Shown here: positions 11,880 to 23,880 of the stretch, piece by piece | How positions within the stretch are numbered: the stretch's first letter is position 1 | Layout of the letters: every line of letters begins with the position of its first letter | Assembly: GCA_023055505.1 (NCBI GenBank) | Contig: JALIRH010000049.1 | Coordinates: forward strand, 3,534,001 to 3,598,000 | Source of the DNA: Callipepla californica brunnescens | Lineage: Eukaryota; Chordata; Aves; Galliformes; Odontophoridae | Reading direction: 5' to 3' | Length of the DNA stretch: 64,000 nt | Translations under genes and position numbers: made by a program | Notes under the pieces: generated by a model | What the model was told of the DNA's origin: nothing | Databases searched by the model: none | What the model saw: only the letters and a program-made list of their open reading frames with translations

Positions 11880-12190
11880 CCCTATGGGTGTCTGTGGGTC
11901 CAAATGTCTCTCTATGGGTCTCTATGCGTCCCTATGGGTCTCTAGGGGTCACTGTGGATCTCTATGGGTCTCTGTGTTTCCCTAAGGGTCCCTATGGGTC
12001 TCTGTGGGTCCCAATGTGTCTCTATGGGTCCCTGTTGTTCTCTATGGGTCCCAATGATTCTCTATGGGTCCCTATGGGTCCCTATGGGTCTCTATGTGTC
12101 CCAGTGTCTCTCTGTGGGTCCCAATGTCTCTCTATGGGTCCGTATGTCTCCCTATGGGTCTCTATGGATCCCTATGGGTCTCTGATTCGT
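11880..12190 (+). repeat. 10/20-bp minisatellite, unit TCTATGGGTC
   Basis: About thirty diverged copies of a CTATGGGTCY unit, often paired as a 20-mer such as TCTATGGGTCCCAATGTCTC. All three frames stay open for long stretches because the unit lacks stops. The same family, in the opposite orientation, lies at 22.5-23.1 and 23.9-24.2 kb. Confidence 0.92.
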
Positions 12191-12487
12191 CCTTCGGTGC
12201 CCTCCAGGCCGCTCTGGCAAGGTCTGAGTTGGGGATGCTTATCTCCCACCCCTGGGTGTGCGGAATGCGCTTTCTTTGCTCTGTTCTGCAGGGTTAGTGT
12301 TTGAAATAGAGCTCTGTTCTTATTTATGCCCATTGGAATTAGAGCCAGGTTAAAGGTGTTGTATCAGCAGCTCTGACTTTGTGTCTCTGACACCAATCAC
12401 ATCTCCATGTTTTACAGTTCGTACCGTTCTGCAGGGGCAGGCTTTACATTGCTGCGTCCGTTCCCTTCCACTTCGTTTGATAAATTT

Positions 12488-12672
12488 GGCTAGCGATTAG
12501 AACACTTGCCTGAAGATCGAGAACATGAGTTCCACTCATAATCATGTGTATTTACTGTGTAACCCAATCTGTTCCTCTGCCCATAAAAATTGAGATAATA
12601 GTACCCACTTCTCTAAAGTACTTTAATGCTTCAGATAAAAGATGCTGTAAAAGCTAAGCACTATTATTAAAG
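12488..12672 (+). mobile_element. Ancient MIR-type (CORE) SINE
   Basis: A tRNA-like head (GGCTAGCGATTAGAACACTTG, with a degenerate B box GAGTTCCACTC) is followed by a body resembling MIR: GTGTAACCCAATCTGTTCCTC, AAAAATTGAGATAATAGTAC, then GATGCTGTAAAAGCTAAGCA and TATTATTA. Such copies are old amniote relics. Assignment is by pattern only. Confidence 0.55.
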
Positions 12673-12674
12673 CT

Positions 12675-14720
12675 TTCTCAGTAAGCTGGGTATCAGCCAG
12701 AGGAACGGAAGGCTGGACACAACACCTCACCATCACAAAGACTGTACTAAAATAGAGGTTACAGTAAGTAACAAAACATTTCAGTTCTCACATAAACTAT
12801 TAACAAATTCCGTCACCATTTTGACGTGCGTCTCACAGTGGGTTTTTTTAAATAGTAACTACTAGAATCTCTCCGTCTTCTGAGAGATTTCCAGTTTTGG
12901 AAAAGAAAATTTTACTACTTCGTGGTCTGTAGAAACCTTCCCAGTAACCAACACCAAAGTTTTAGAGCAGAGCATCAAGAGACTTAAATGAAATACTCCA
13001 CACTATCTAAATCAAGACTAGTTAAATCTTTCTTACCAAACTGAAAAAAGTGTTTGTCCAAAAGAGCTGTGTTCGGAAGATATTGAACTTATTTCCCCCA
13101 CAGTCTACTGTACTCTACATGCCTTTCTGTAGTTCAGCCTGAGTGTAAGATCATGTCTAAGGAAAGCTTAGAACACTGAATTCAAAACAGCACGCAATAG
13201 CTACAGCTGGTTTTTCTTGGAAAATCTAGAGGAGGAGAATGAGTACCTCTTTCGTATATTAGGACCCGATGAGAAAGTCAATGTGCTAGGTTGGAAGAAA
13301 GCAAAAAGAAGTGGCTATTCACATGGTGTATGGCTAAGTTGTGGAGCTACTTGCCATGCGACATTCTGGATGACAAATATCCCCATCAATGAAAAGGTAA
13401 ATTTGATAGTTCAGTGTAAACCAAACTGCAGATACAACTGCTGAATTAGAAACTCCTTGTACTACAGCTTACTCGAAGCTGAGATGATGTTTAATGGAGA
13501 TTGCATGTATGCCTCCTCTATTTTCACTCTTAGGCATCCATTGCTTGTTACTGTTGAAGACAGGACACTAGGCAGCAGGTGCCTTCGCTTATTATTGTAA
13601 CCTTTGTTACAGAGTGTGCTGGAGCTGCTAGAAAGAATCTCTATAATAATTATTGGATTAAAAAAAAAAAAGCTACTGTAACAGACATTAAGTTTTCAGT
13701 GAACTAATCAGGAAATCTAATCAGTAGGCTAAAATCAGGCTTTTTCTAGCTGTTAATTTAGGTACATTATTCTCATCTTATTGGCTTGGCTTCAACCAAG
13801 CTGATAAGTATTTTTGATCACAATCCCTCTCTCAGTAAGGGAGATTTTGCTAGTGGCAGGAGGGCCTAAAAATCTGTTCTACTTCCTGAAGGATATTTAA
13901 GCTATTTGAAGAAATTCACCGTCAAGAAGTGTTCTTTATTTTTTTATTATAATTTAGATGATTATGAAATACAGTTTTCCATTTTATCTAAAAATTCCTT
14001 GTGTCGTGTGTCAATTAACTGATTTATAACTAAACAATTCACCCTGCTCATACTAAAACAGATCTAATACATTCTCACAGCTTCCCTATATGGAGTCAAA
14101 ACATGCAAGAAGAGAAATGCCTATACGTAAGCTGCAGTGTCTCCTTTTCCTGCCTTCATAACACAGCTCAACTGCTGCTGTACTGTGATGGCAGGAGCTC
14201 AAGGAAGGGAGGGAAAGGTATGCCACCTTTACCGTTGGCTGGTGGGATCAGGCTCTTGAGAGCCCTCTGTGAGTGGCCAGACTCAGAGGCTGACTCATGA
14301 GATGTAGCAGGTTCCCTGTGCTAAATTAGAATGGAAAGGAAAAATATATTCTGTCAGGTTTGCTCTTCAGCAGACCCTTTCTGTAGGCTATACAGAAGTA
14401 ACTTGTAGTCAGTCTTCATTGTTTGTGGACAGAGCAATCCCCAGAGCCCCTTCAGCAACTGCCGCTTGTACAAATGTGTTCACTTGTATATGAATATGTG
14501 GGAGGTGTGGAGAGATAGTATGTAATCTGACACTAACTGTAATGATGAGCTGCTTTTCATTATATAAAATGTTAGGATCGTACCAAAATAGGTATTATCT
14601 ACACTGAAAAACATTTTTCATTTGTCTAGAACAAAGTTCTATATATAGAAAACTCGGTGGTTTCTGCCTCTTATTTATCTGCCTGTTTGGTTCCTTGATT
14701 CCCTGAGCCAAAGGAAAGTC
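12675..14720. other. AT-rich intergenic DNA
   Basis: No gene is recognised. A 75-codon frame at 13217-13444 (EENEYLFRILGPDEK...) looks somewhat protein-like but has no identifiable domain and no clear splice context, so I leave it uncalled. A 65-codon frame at 14103-14300 is likewise unsupported. Confidence 0.45.
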
Positions 14721-14930
14721 CCTTTTGGAAGGGAATTCTGGAGATTACCTTGTCCAATGTTCTTCTGAAAACACGGCCTTCACTTAATGCAAGGCCCTGT
14801 CAAGTCATACTTTAATGATTCTAGAAGGCTAATGATTTCATTAGCCTTCTAGACCACCTGCTTAAAGGTGTCATTGTTCTCAGGCTGGAGAACTCTTTCA
14901 ATATACCTGGACCAAGTTTTTTGTTTTTTA
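14720..14930 (-). mobile_element. Possible old CR1 3' region
   Basis: On the minus strand the words GAACATTGGACAAGGTAATC and TCCAGAATT resemble the CR1 tail (TTGGACTAGATGATCTCCAGAG). Divergence is high and the upstream part is not clearly CR1, so this is tentative. The palindrome at 14820-14853 lies inside it. Confidence 0.35.
14820..14853. repeat. Perfect inverted repeat, 16-bp arms, 2-base loop
   Basis: TCTAGAAGGCTAATGA (14820-14835), a TT spacer, then its exact reverse complement TCATTAGCCTTCTAGA (14838-14853). Confidence 0.95.
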
Positions 14931-16280
14931 TTTTTTATTAAATAATGAGTGCTGATTGTTTCTTGACTTGCTATAGATCTTCTTTGTGAAATCACCTCCA
15001 TCCTTCCAACTACATGCTGCAAGACTAATTAGATAGCCCCAATGAGAGCTTCAGACTTTCTTCATGTGTCAAGTTCTTCAGCTCTCTGTTCTTAAGAGAA
15101 ATGCACTCCAGAATGACAGGAGGCAATGATAGTTATAACCTACCTTTGAGCACACAGTAAATAGACTTGAGCCCCATAACCGAACAGACAGTAAATTTTT
15201 TATCATATATGAAATTTAAGGCAATTCAGCAACAGAAATTAATAGAATTACACTTCAGCTCAAATTTTCCATGAGCTTGCATGGCTGAGGTGACATATGG
15301 AAATTGATGATACTCTCATCTTTCTATCACACTGTTGAGAAATTTTTCATGGATATTTGAAAGTAAGAAGTACTTGTTCTAGAGATAAGTCATTAATAAG
15401 ATGAAGAAAGATAAAGATAACAGATTTTTTTTTAAATCATCCTTCTTTTTCTTCTGATCCACAATTGACTGAAAGTTTGGTTTTCTCATTTTTTATAGAT
15501 GCCTGACAAATTGTGTCAGAGTTTATAGCACAGAGTTCTGAACAAAAGTGATCGAGGTCATAATAATACAACTTCATAATGGAAAATGAGTATATAAATT
15601 ACATTCGAGGGGTATTTTACATATTTTTGCTATCAGAAGTCTGTGCCAGCAGTATCAGTGTAATTCTGCAGTATTTGGCAGACTTCATTTTGACATCAGT
15701 TTTTCAGAATACTCTTTATTTCCTACATGGTGTGTTTTGAGAGAGAGACTCTTTTAGACAGATGTAATAAGCCTTGTAATCACTGTACTATCTTTGTATG
15801 ATATGGTAATGCAACTTGGATTTATGCAAGCTCTGACTGTCAATTATGCTTTATTCCTTGTTTACACCAAGCAAAAGAACCCGTGAGTATAACACAAGAT
15901 GCCGATTCTTCGGCTGTCTGTACTAAGTTGCCTGTGGGACTCATCTGTAATATCATTTTCAACCATGTTATCCAACTAAAACTGTTACAAGGAAGTCAAC
16001 TGATTTCAGTTTTTGTTATAAGAGAGAGAAAAATATTCCTGTATTATATACTTAGTATTTCCGAAGGTAACTGTATAACACCTTCTATTTGTAAAAGCTA
16101 ATTTATATATCAAAATAAAAACATTTAGTTTAAAGTGAAATTTACCCAACTAATCAAGAAGAATTCGAGAAGAATTATGAGTGCACAGAAGAAGTATGTA
16201 TGCAGAAGCGTAAGTACTGACCTTGTGTAGATAAAAGCTTCATAAAGCAGTGCTTTGCTATTGCAGGCTGCCATGTGATA
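14931..16280. other. AT-rich intergenic DNA
   Basis: No gene, repeat family or RNA gene was recognised. The 72-codon frame at 15883-16101 has no supporting motif. Confidence 0.5.
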
Positions 16281-16284
16281 TGGC

Positions 16285-16790
16285 CCTGCTCTCCTATTTT
16301 ATTTGCTAGGCCCATGATGCCAGAGGCAGATGTTGGTGATACGGCAGTAGAGGCTGAACCTTCTCACCATTGCTCCATTACGTTTTGTTGCTGTGAGGTA
16401 GAGCAAAGGTGTGTCATTGAATTCTTCCGTGGGGAAGCAATTGCACCCACTGACAGGAATCGATGCTTACTGAATGTTTCTGGGGACCAGTCAGTGGACA
16501 TGAGCACAGTATGGTGGTGAGTGGTGTGTTTCTGCAACTGTGACATGGTCAATGTGAGGGACAAACCGTGTGCTGGTTGACTATTCACAGCTGGTGTGGT
16601 TGGTGCAGATTTTGATGAGCACAGCATTCAGGTACTCATTCATGAACGGCAAAAATACAACAAAAAAAGGCATAGATAATGGTAGCAACTATGCAGATAA
16701 ATAGTATTTTGCAGCTGGGAATTTGTTCTCTCCAATAGTGTGTTATTGTGCTTTATTATCTGTTGAGGTTTCCATGGAAATCAACAGCAG
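16285..16790 (+). mobile_element. Internally deleted mariner (Galluhop-like) transposon
   Basis: The plus strand encodes the start of a mariner transposase of the type common in bird genomes: VEQRCVIEFFRGEAIAPTDR and LLNVSGDQSVDMSTVWW at about 16398-16518, then a stop. Some 80 bases later comes the extreme C-terminal end, GADFDEHSIQVLIHERQKY at about 16599-16655. The central catalytic region (DD34D) is missing. The copy is non-autonomous and dead. Terminal inverted repeats could not be delimited. Confidence 0.65.
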
Positions 16791-16799
16791 GCATTACTT

Positions 16800-19700
16800 T
16801 CAGAGTGACCTACATACATTCAAATAAAAATAATAACCCAGAATAACCATGACAACTGCTACCTACCTCCTTCTAAATTATATGCATACATGTATTACAA
16901 TACTAACATGTAACTGTGGAAAGTTACTAAGTCATGATCATGAAATCTGCAATTACCTAGAATTCTTATATATTCTTCTCAATCTCTTGATAAAAAGATA
17001 TTTAGCTACTATGGACAAAAGAGGGGATCTTCATTTATGAAGTGCTCAGAAGATTATAATGTCATCTGGAGTATTGAAATTCATTAATAAGCACCACCTT
17101 GTCTGTTTTTTATCTAACGAACAAGTGGGGGAAAGTGAAGTTGAAATGTTATTCCGCACTGTTGAATGCCAACAGTGACTTTCCATTCTAATTAGGTTTA
17201 AACTTACAATTAAATCCCCTAAGGTAGATTATAGATAGTATCTAAAAAGTAATCACTAGCCGGTACCCACTGTCTACTTTTCACTAATGATGGAGTTTCT
17301 GTTCTTTTATCTTTCAGTTACCTGGGATATCCCAGTATTCTATGGAAAGGGTACTGTAAATTTTTACTTCTTACCACACTGAACTATTGAAAGAGAGAAG
17401 ATCGATGTGTGCCAATATTACTTCATTTTTTATTGGATCCAAAGGGTAGGTTAGGGCAAAATATTCCATGGATTAAAATGGAAGTGCAGGAGAGATCAGG
17501 CAAGGCTAGAAAAATCAAGTATGGACGCAAACAATTCTATTTCTTAGGACAGGCTTAGCAGAACTGGGATTCCATCCTATGATCTGTACAGTACCTTTTT
17601 CCGTTAAAGCTCTCCCCTGTGGAGGCATCATTTAGAACAGAATGTTCACTTGAAGAAAGTTCCTACACAAAAGCTGTGCTGTTTCAGAAAGTTCCAAGTT
17701 CCTTGTGAACGTGGAATTCCCTGCTTTTCTCCCAGTGACCCATGGACATCAGCAAGTTGATAGAAAATAACGTCCTATTATTCTGAACACTACCTATTTT
17801 CTTCTGAACCTTACAAAGGCTTAAGATGAAGGGTATGATGCACGCAGCTCATTTTCAAGAAGGCTTTTTATTCCTCTGGCTTTGCATCATACACAAATGC
17901 AGGCTTGTCTTGTTTCATTTCAACTCTGAAGCCACGAAGAAAGAATTAGTGCTGCTGGTGGACACGTCTCCCCCACAGTTGATGCTGTGGATGCCCGGTA
18001 ATGTTAAACAGGACGCCCACCCATTTTTAAACTTCGATCTGTACTTTGAGTTCCATCTCTCTTTATTTGCTAGCATCTATCCTAACTTGAACTGGACAGC
18101 TGATGGAATTGTGCTTCAGGTAGTCATTCTGACCAAGACAAGTGTTTAAAACTTCAGGAAAGTTTACTATTGAGAAATTGTCAGTGCTCCAGTCATAGAC
18201 TATTGGCTATTTATCTTTTAACTGCTGGTGTATTTACATGGAACAATTAAACTTTGGTTCAGGGAAAAAGGGCAAAGCTGTCATAGGAAAGACATGGATA
18301 AAAAAGCTGGAACCAGTTTTGAACGGATAAATCTAACATGAAATGTGGAGAAGACAACAAAATAAGCATCTGATGCAGAGGGAGGAGGGCAGGATGAGCT
18401 CACATCATGCAGTGAGAGTTCATCTCGCTCTCTTTTCCTCACTGTGGAAATAAACGGGCATTGGTGGACGAGCAGAGAGCAATTGCTTGTGAATTACTTG
18501 GTAGCATTACTTTTTATAGAGATTCATATATGTATATATATATGAATCGTTAACTATTATTATGCTTTTCCTTTTCTCTATCTTGGTAAACAGTTTTATC
18601 TCGACCCGTGAGTTCTATTTTGTTGTGGTTTCTTTTTTTAATTCTCTCCCCTATCTCACTGGGAAAGGGTGTAGTGTGAGAACAGCTGTGTGATGCTGAG
18701 CCGCTTGCGGGTCGAACGATAGCATTTATACAAGGTGCTCACCAGGCTGAACCCCAGGAACACAGAACAGAGCACAACATGGAGACTTCATGACATTAAC
18801 AACGTGTTGTGTCTAATATCTGGTGTCTTTGAAGTGGGTCATACATGACAGTTAGTGCCTAACGGGAGCAAAACAATGCAAAGTCTCTGGAGCCCAAGGC
18901 TGTGTAATGGATCCCAGTCCATTGGTCAGACACAGGCTGACAACCAGAGAAGTTACCTTGAAAGAACCCAAGATTCTAATGCAAAGGTTTTAATTATTTA
19001 AGACTTAACTTTTATATCTGTATCTTACTCTCTCCTTTTTGGTGGAAATGTGAAAAACAAAGGATTTTTTTTACAGATGGAGTATTATCATTTTTCCTTT
19101 TCCAGACAAGCAGCGCTTTATTTAAAAAGCAATGGTGCACTGCAGTTTAAAAAAGAATCTGGATAAAATCTTAAAGGATGTGTTCTTGCTTCACCGAAAT
19201 GTTTACTGTGTCATTAATCCACTGTTGAGTCAATCTGTTCATATATGGAATGTTCAAAACTGAATATGCCAATGGAAAATACAATGGAACTGGAATTTTC
19301 TGCAAGAAAGAGAACAGTGACCACAACTTTGCAGTGTGGCTCCCACTGACCCGTAGATCAGTGCAGGCTTAGAGCCGAAGACCGACAGCTCAGCATGGGC
19401 TGCAGTCCGACTTCAAGCAACAGCAGCTTAGCACCTCTTTAGACTGAGGCATAGAACTGAATGCTTTGTTGAAACGAAGCCTCATTGCTTTGCATGATCA
19501 GACTTTGACTGTAACCACAAAACACAGACATGGTATTTCTGGCTGAAATATCCATCATGTGCTTTTATAATATAAGCAGTGAACATCTGGAGGAGCTAAA
19601 TGAAATCAGGTAGGGGATAATGGTGAATATTGAATTAATAATAACCACATCTGCCGGAGAGTATGCAAACCTAGGTACTCAGTGTAGGTAAAATGAGAAT

Positions 19701-20955
19701 GTATTTATCTCCATTGGAGGTCCACACGTCAATTTGTGCATCATTTTTCACTTTTATTACTCCTTGGGTTAACTTTCAGATTGAAGGAGTACTACACATA
19801 CTTTGATGAGCTCAGAAAAACTCAGAATAAATAAACACATCACAAATACCAACATTTTGTCACGAATATAGTCTTTGTATTACATTTATTGATTTAATAT
19901 GTCTTCCACGGGGCTTTAAATTTTGTCTTACTCTCTGTGTAGCGTCATTTCCACTGGAAACTTATAACAGTAATGGATAGCAGCCTTCTGGAGACAGACT
20001 TCTGAGAAATCTGGTTCACCTCATGTTGTTCAGCCATCCAGTGAAAGCATTTCTTTCCATGACACATGAGGATTGCACTGATCTCTTTTAAAACATTCAT
20101 TAGGTATCATAAATCAGAATTGGGGAGAAAAAGAAAATGAAGACTAATAATATTTCTTCTGTTTTCTTTACTCCTCTCAGTTCTTCTGTGAAAATGGCAA
20201 TGTATCATGGACTGACTTTAAGAGACCTGGGGAATATGGTTGAAGATAAAATTTTTGTTCTTAGCCTGGATAGCTTTATAACTTATAAAATAAGTGGGGA
20301 ATTGAGACCTTTCTCTAGCTGATACGCAGTGAAACCAATGAAGGTAGGTAGATTTCTGCAAAATATATCTCAACATCAGCATTGTTAATGAAGAGTTACA
20401 ACTCAAAGCTCGATTAGTGCATGCACCTCTACTTCAAAGAGTCACAAAATAGGTTTCTTTTGTCTCTCTGAAGGTCTGCTGACTTGAATCGTCTATTTAG
20501 AATGCGTGAGATGAAGTATACCTGCACTCATGTTTATGTTTACACTACCAAGGGATGTATGGCATCATTACAAGTCTTAAAAAACGCGAAGGTGAAAACA
20601 TTGTTAGATATTGGGAGGCTGTCAAATGGTTATCTTACCTTGTGAGATTTTTACATGGATGTGTCTCTTTTAACACTGTATGTGGGCTTTTTCTGCCTTT
20701 CTGAGTTGGTGGTTGTGCTTCAAAGCCCATATCATGAGCCACATATTAATGGCTTTCTGATGCCACGTAGATCCTGCAAAGTTTGCAGCCTCTGTGACAA
20801 TGAAAGAGGCATCCTGTCGCTCTTTTCATGCTTTTTCTTTTCAAAAAAAGAAAAAAAGAAAAAGAATATTAAAGAAAAGATTTTCCGCATTTCATTGAAG
20901 CACTTCTGAAAGAAGTCTTTGAAAGTTGTCTTGGTGAACACTTCAAAGGCAAAGG
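16800..20955. other. AT-rich intergenic DNA
   Basis: No gene is supported. The 107-codon frame at 17826-18149 has no recognisable domain. A short AT palindrome (GATTCATATAT and its complement) lies at 18521-18548. No repeat family was recognised. Confidence 0.45.
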
Positions 20956-20960
20956 ATTGG

Positions 20961-21693
20961 TCTAGGGCTGCTGCTAGGGTTAGAGGGGCTATGTCTAAGG
21001 CTAAGGCTTGGGTTAGAGGGGCTAGGGCTAGGGTTAGTGTTAGGGATAGAGGGGCTAGGGATTGGGCTAGGGTTAGAGGGGCTACGGCTTGGGTTATGGT
21101 TAGGGATAGGTTTAAACGGGCTAGGGCTAGGGCTACGGCTAGAATTAGAGGGGCTAAGGCGAGGGCTAGGAAAAGGTTTAGAGGAACTAGGGTTAAGGCA
21201 AGGTTTAGAGGGGCTTGGGTTAGGGCTACGGCTAGTATTAGAGGTGTTATAGCTAGGGCTTGGGCTAGGGTTAGAGGGGCAGTGGCTTGGGCTAGTGCAA
21301 GTGTTAGAGTGGCTAGGGTTATGGCTACGGCTAGGGTTAGCTAGGCTAGGGCTAGGGCATGGGCTAGGGCAAGGGTTTGAGAGGCTAGGGTTCCTGCTAG
21401 GGTTAGAGGGGCTAGGGCTTGGGCCAGGGATAGGGTTAGAGGGGCTATTGTTAAAGCTAGTGTTAGGGCTAAGGTTAGAGGGTCTAGGGCTAGGGTTAGG
21501 GCTAGGGTTATTGGGGCTAGGAATAGGGTTAGGAGTAGGGTTAGATGGGCTAGGGCTAGGACTATGGCTAGGGCTAGGGTTAGAGTGGATAGGACTAAGG
21601 CTACTGCTAGGGTTAGAGGGGCTATGCTAAGGCTAGGGCAAGGGTTAGAGGAGTTAGGGCTAGGGTTAGGGCTAGAATTAGAGGGGCTAGGGC
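20961..21693 (+). repeat. Degenerate telomere-like array, G-strand (TTAGAGGGGCTAGGG family)
   Basis: About 730 bp of GCTAGGG, GTTAGGG and TTAGAGGGG words in changing order. These are clear relatives of the vertebrate telomere unit TTAGGG, but few units are perfect. It is best described as interstitial or subtelomeric telomere-like DNA. Open frames across it on both strands are artefacts of the repeat. Confidence 0.9.
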
Positions 21694-21719
21694 TTCCATT
21701 TCCCTGGAAGTCCTCTGTA

Positions 21720-22495
21720 AAAATATGAAACAAACAAGCATTTCTAGCACAAGAGCCCAGGAAAGAATGTTAACCCAACCAAAGAAACCTGTTTGACTAA
21801 TTTTTAGCCTCCTTTTATCTCTCTGGTCTAAAGATGGCTATGCAAGGACAAGGATACACTGGGCCAATGAACAAAATCCTGCTCTGCTCTGTTCAGACAC
21901 TGCCATAAGCACTGCTACACCCTGCACGTGCTCCTCAGTAACCCCAGTGTAGAAAGTAAATTTCAGAACACTAAACATAGTTTTAATTCACAGCTATGTT
22001 AAAACATAACCATTAGGATGGAATTTTCTCACCTGGTGACCTCATTCACCAAAAAGTGCTATCATATTTATTGTGTTATAAACTAATAGACACCACATCT
22101 CTTCTACCTGCTTTTCAAAGATGCCTTTGCAGGAATGTTTCTTGTTACAGGTATCATTCGGAAGCGGAATCACAGATCCCAAACCCTAAACCTAATCCAT
22201 AAACCTAAACCAGTGATGAGTGGGGACAAAAATGTCCAACAGCATTCCACGTTTCTGGATGTCCTGCTGCCCGGCTACCTCAGGAGCTGCAGAGGTTGTG
22301 GTGCTGCAGATAACAGGGCAGAATGCTCTGGAATCCAAGAGAGCACCTCCAACTCCTGCCATTGAATGCAAGGAAGGGGCTGGGTTTGTTTTCTGCGGAA
22401 AAAAAAGGGGAGATGTCCCCCAGCTGTCAGCAGGCTGCAATCCAAAGCACTTCCAGGACTCAGAAGCAAGGGGCTTGAGGGGCTCTGGCCATGGG
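21720..22495. other. Unique intergenic DNA
   Basis: No gene was recognised. A short C-strand telomere-like run (AAACCCTAAACCTAATCC) occurs at 22181-22198. Confidence 0.45.
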
Positions 22496-22499
22496 GCCC

Positions 22500-23065
22500 T
22501 GGAGACCATAGGGACCCATAGAGACCCATAGAGACCCATTGGGACCCACAGAGACCCATAGAGAGACACTGGGACCCACAGAGACCCATAGGGACCCATA
22601 GAGAGACACTGGGACCCAAAGAGACCCTTAAGGATCTACAGAGGCCCATAGAAACACACTGGGACCCATGGAGACCCCACAGAGAACCATAGGGACACAT
22701 TGGGACCCACAGAGACCCATAGAGACCCAGAGACATCATAGACCCCCATAGGGACCCACGGAGACCCATAGAGACCCCACAGAGACCCATAGATTCATAA
22801 ATACATGAGGTCAGGCCATCCCAGTGCCGGAGCACTCCTTCAGAGACCCATAGAGAGACACTGGGACCCACATGGACTCATAGGGACCTGTAGGGACCCA
22901 TAAAGAGACATTGGGACCCATAGAGACCCACAGAGAGACACATAGGGACACACTGGGACCCACAGAGGTCCATGGAGACCCACAGAGAACCACAGAGGCC
23001 CATAGAGGAACCCATAGAGAGACCCATAGGGCCCCCACAGGGACCCATAGAGACACATAGGCCCA
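22500..23065 (-). repeat. 10-bp minisatellite, opposite orientation (unit GACCCATAGA)
   Basis: Repeated GACCCATAGR and GACCCACAGA units with GACACTGG interruptions. The reverse complement matches the TCTATGGGTC array at 11.9 kb. A non-repeat insert at about 22790-22850 (dominated by ATACATGAGGTCAG and GGAGCACTCC) interrupts the array and recurs at 24091-24155. Confidence 0.92.
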
Positions 23066-23068
23066 TAG

Positions 23069-23440
23069 CCCCGGACACCGCCTCTCCTATTGGCCGGCCC
23101 TTCCCATCGGGCCTTCTCATTGGTTGCGACCGCTGCCTGTTCTACGCAGTCCCTCCCCCTGCCCCTTTTCCCGCTTGAGCTCCGGCGCCGTGCGTGATTG
23201 GCCCCGCGCGGCGCCCGCCCCCTCGGTCTGCGCAGAGCCGATTGGCTGGAGTCGCCGTCACCCAAAGCCCGGGAGGAGCGGCGATTGGACGAGCGGTGCG
23301 GGAAGCCGAGCGTGCGCAGTGCCGGTGGCCGTGCCCGGCCCGCCATGCCAAGTGAGGGCGAGTCCGGGCGAGGAGAGTGAGCTGTGGTGAGTCGAAGCGG
23401 ACGGGGGTGAGCGTCACGTGAGCGCGGGATGGGGAAGCGC
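23069..23440 (+). promoter_or_regulatory. CpG-island promoter with five inverted CCAAT boxes
   Basis: ATTGG (inverted CCAAT, the NF-Y site) occurs five times in one orientation: 23089-23093, 23119-23123, 23197-23201, 23241-23245 and 23284-23288. CpG-rich sequence, TGCGCA words (23229, 23313) and a GTCACGTGA E-box (23413-23421) accompany them. A good splice donor GTGAGT at 23387 would end a non-coding first exon, since the ATG at 23345 soon meets a stop. MROH-like coding exons follow from 23503, so this is probably their promoter (inference). Confidence 0.7.
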
Positions 23441-23740
23441 GGCTCCTCAGAGCCTTGCAGGACAGGGTCTGGCTGTGCTCCCCTCCCCCATCCTTCCCAC
23501 AGACCCTGAGGGCTCTGGACCAAATGCTGCACACGCTGCTGTTTGTCCGCCCCAGCACCAGCATTGGTGAGGAGCTGCACGGCGTCTTGCAGGTGAGCTC
23601 TGCCCATGGGGGCTACACACAGTACGGCTGTTCCTCCCCCCCTCCCCTCTCTCACCCCACAAACCTTCCGAGGTGAGCCAGGGGGCTGCGGGGCAGAGCA
23701 GCAGCTCCTCTTCCTTCAGAGACGCTGAGTCCCACAGAGG

Positions 23741-23880
23741 CCCATGGGGATGCACAGAGGCCCATGGGGATGCACAGAGGCCCATGGGGATCCACAGAGG
23801 CCCATGGGGATCCACAGAGGCCCATGGGGATCCACAGAGGCCCATGGGGATCCACAGAGGCCCGTGGGGATCCACAGAGA
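23741..23880. repeat. 20-bp tandem repeat, seven units
   Basis: Seven consecutive units of CCCATGGGGATCCACAGAGG, the first two with TGC for TCC and the last with CCCG. It sits inside the intron after MROH exon 1. Near-identity of the units indicates recent expansion. The unit is a relative of the neighbouring GACCCATAGA minisatellite. Confidence 0.95.

Noticed and set aside
11410..12304. Arg/Pro/Ser-rich and Gly/Arg-rich frames up to 309 codons around 10.9-12.3 kb
   Set aside because: They are created by the CCGCT array and the CTATGGGTCC minisatellite; overlapping frames are open on both strands.
13217..13444. 75-codon frame with EENEYLFRIL, reminiscent of fibronectin type III repeats of titin
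   Set aside because: Only a few residues match and the rest does not fit the fold pattern; no paired exon was found.
20919..21733. Open frames of 111-141 codons in the telomere-like array
   Set aside because: The array has few stops in several frames; the peptides are only GLGLGL, ARVRGA and similar repeats.
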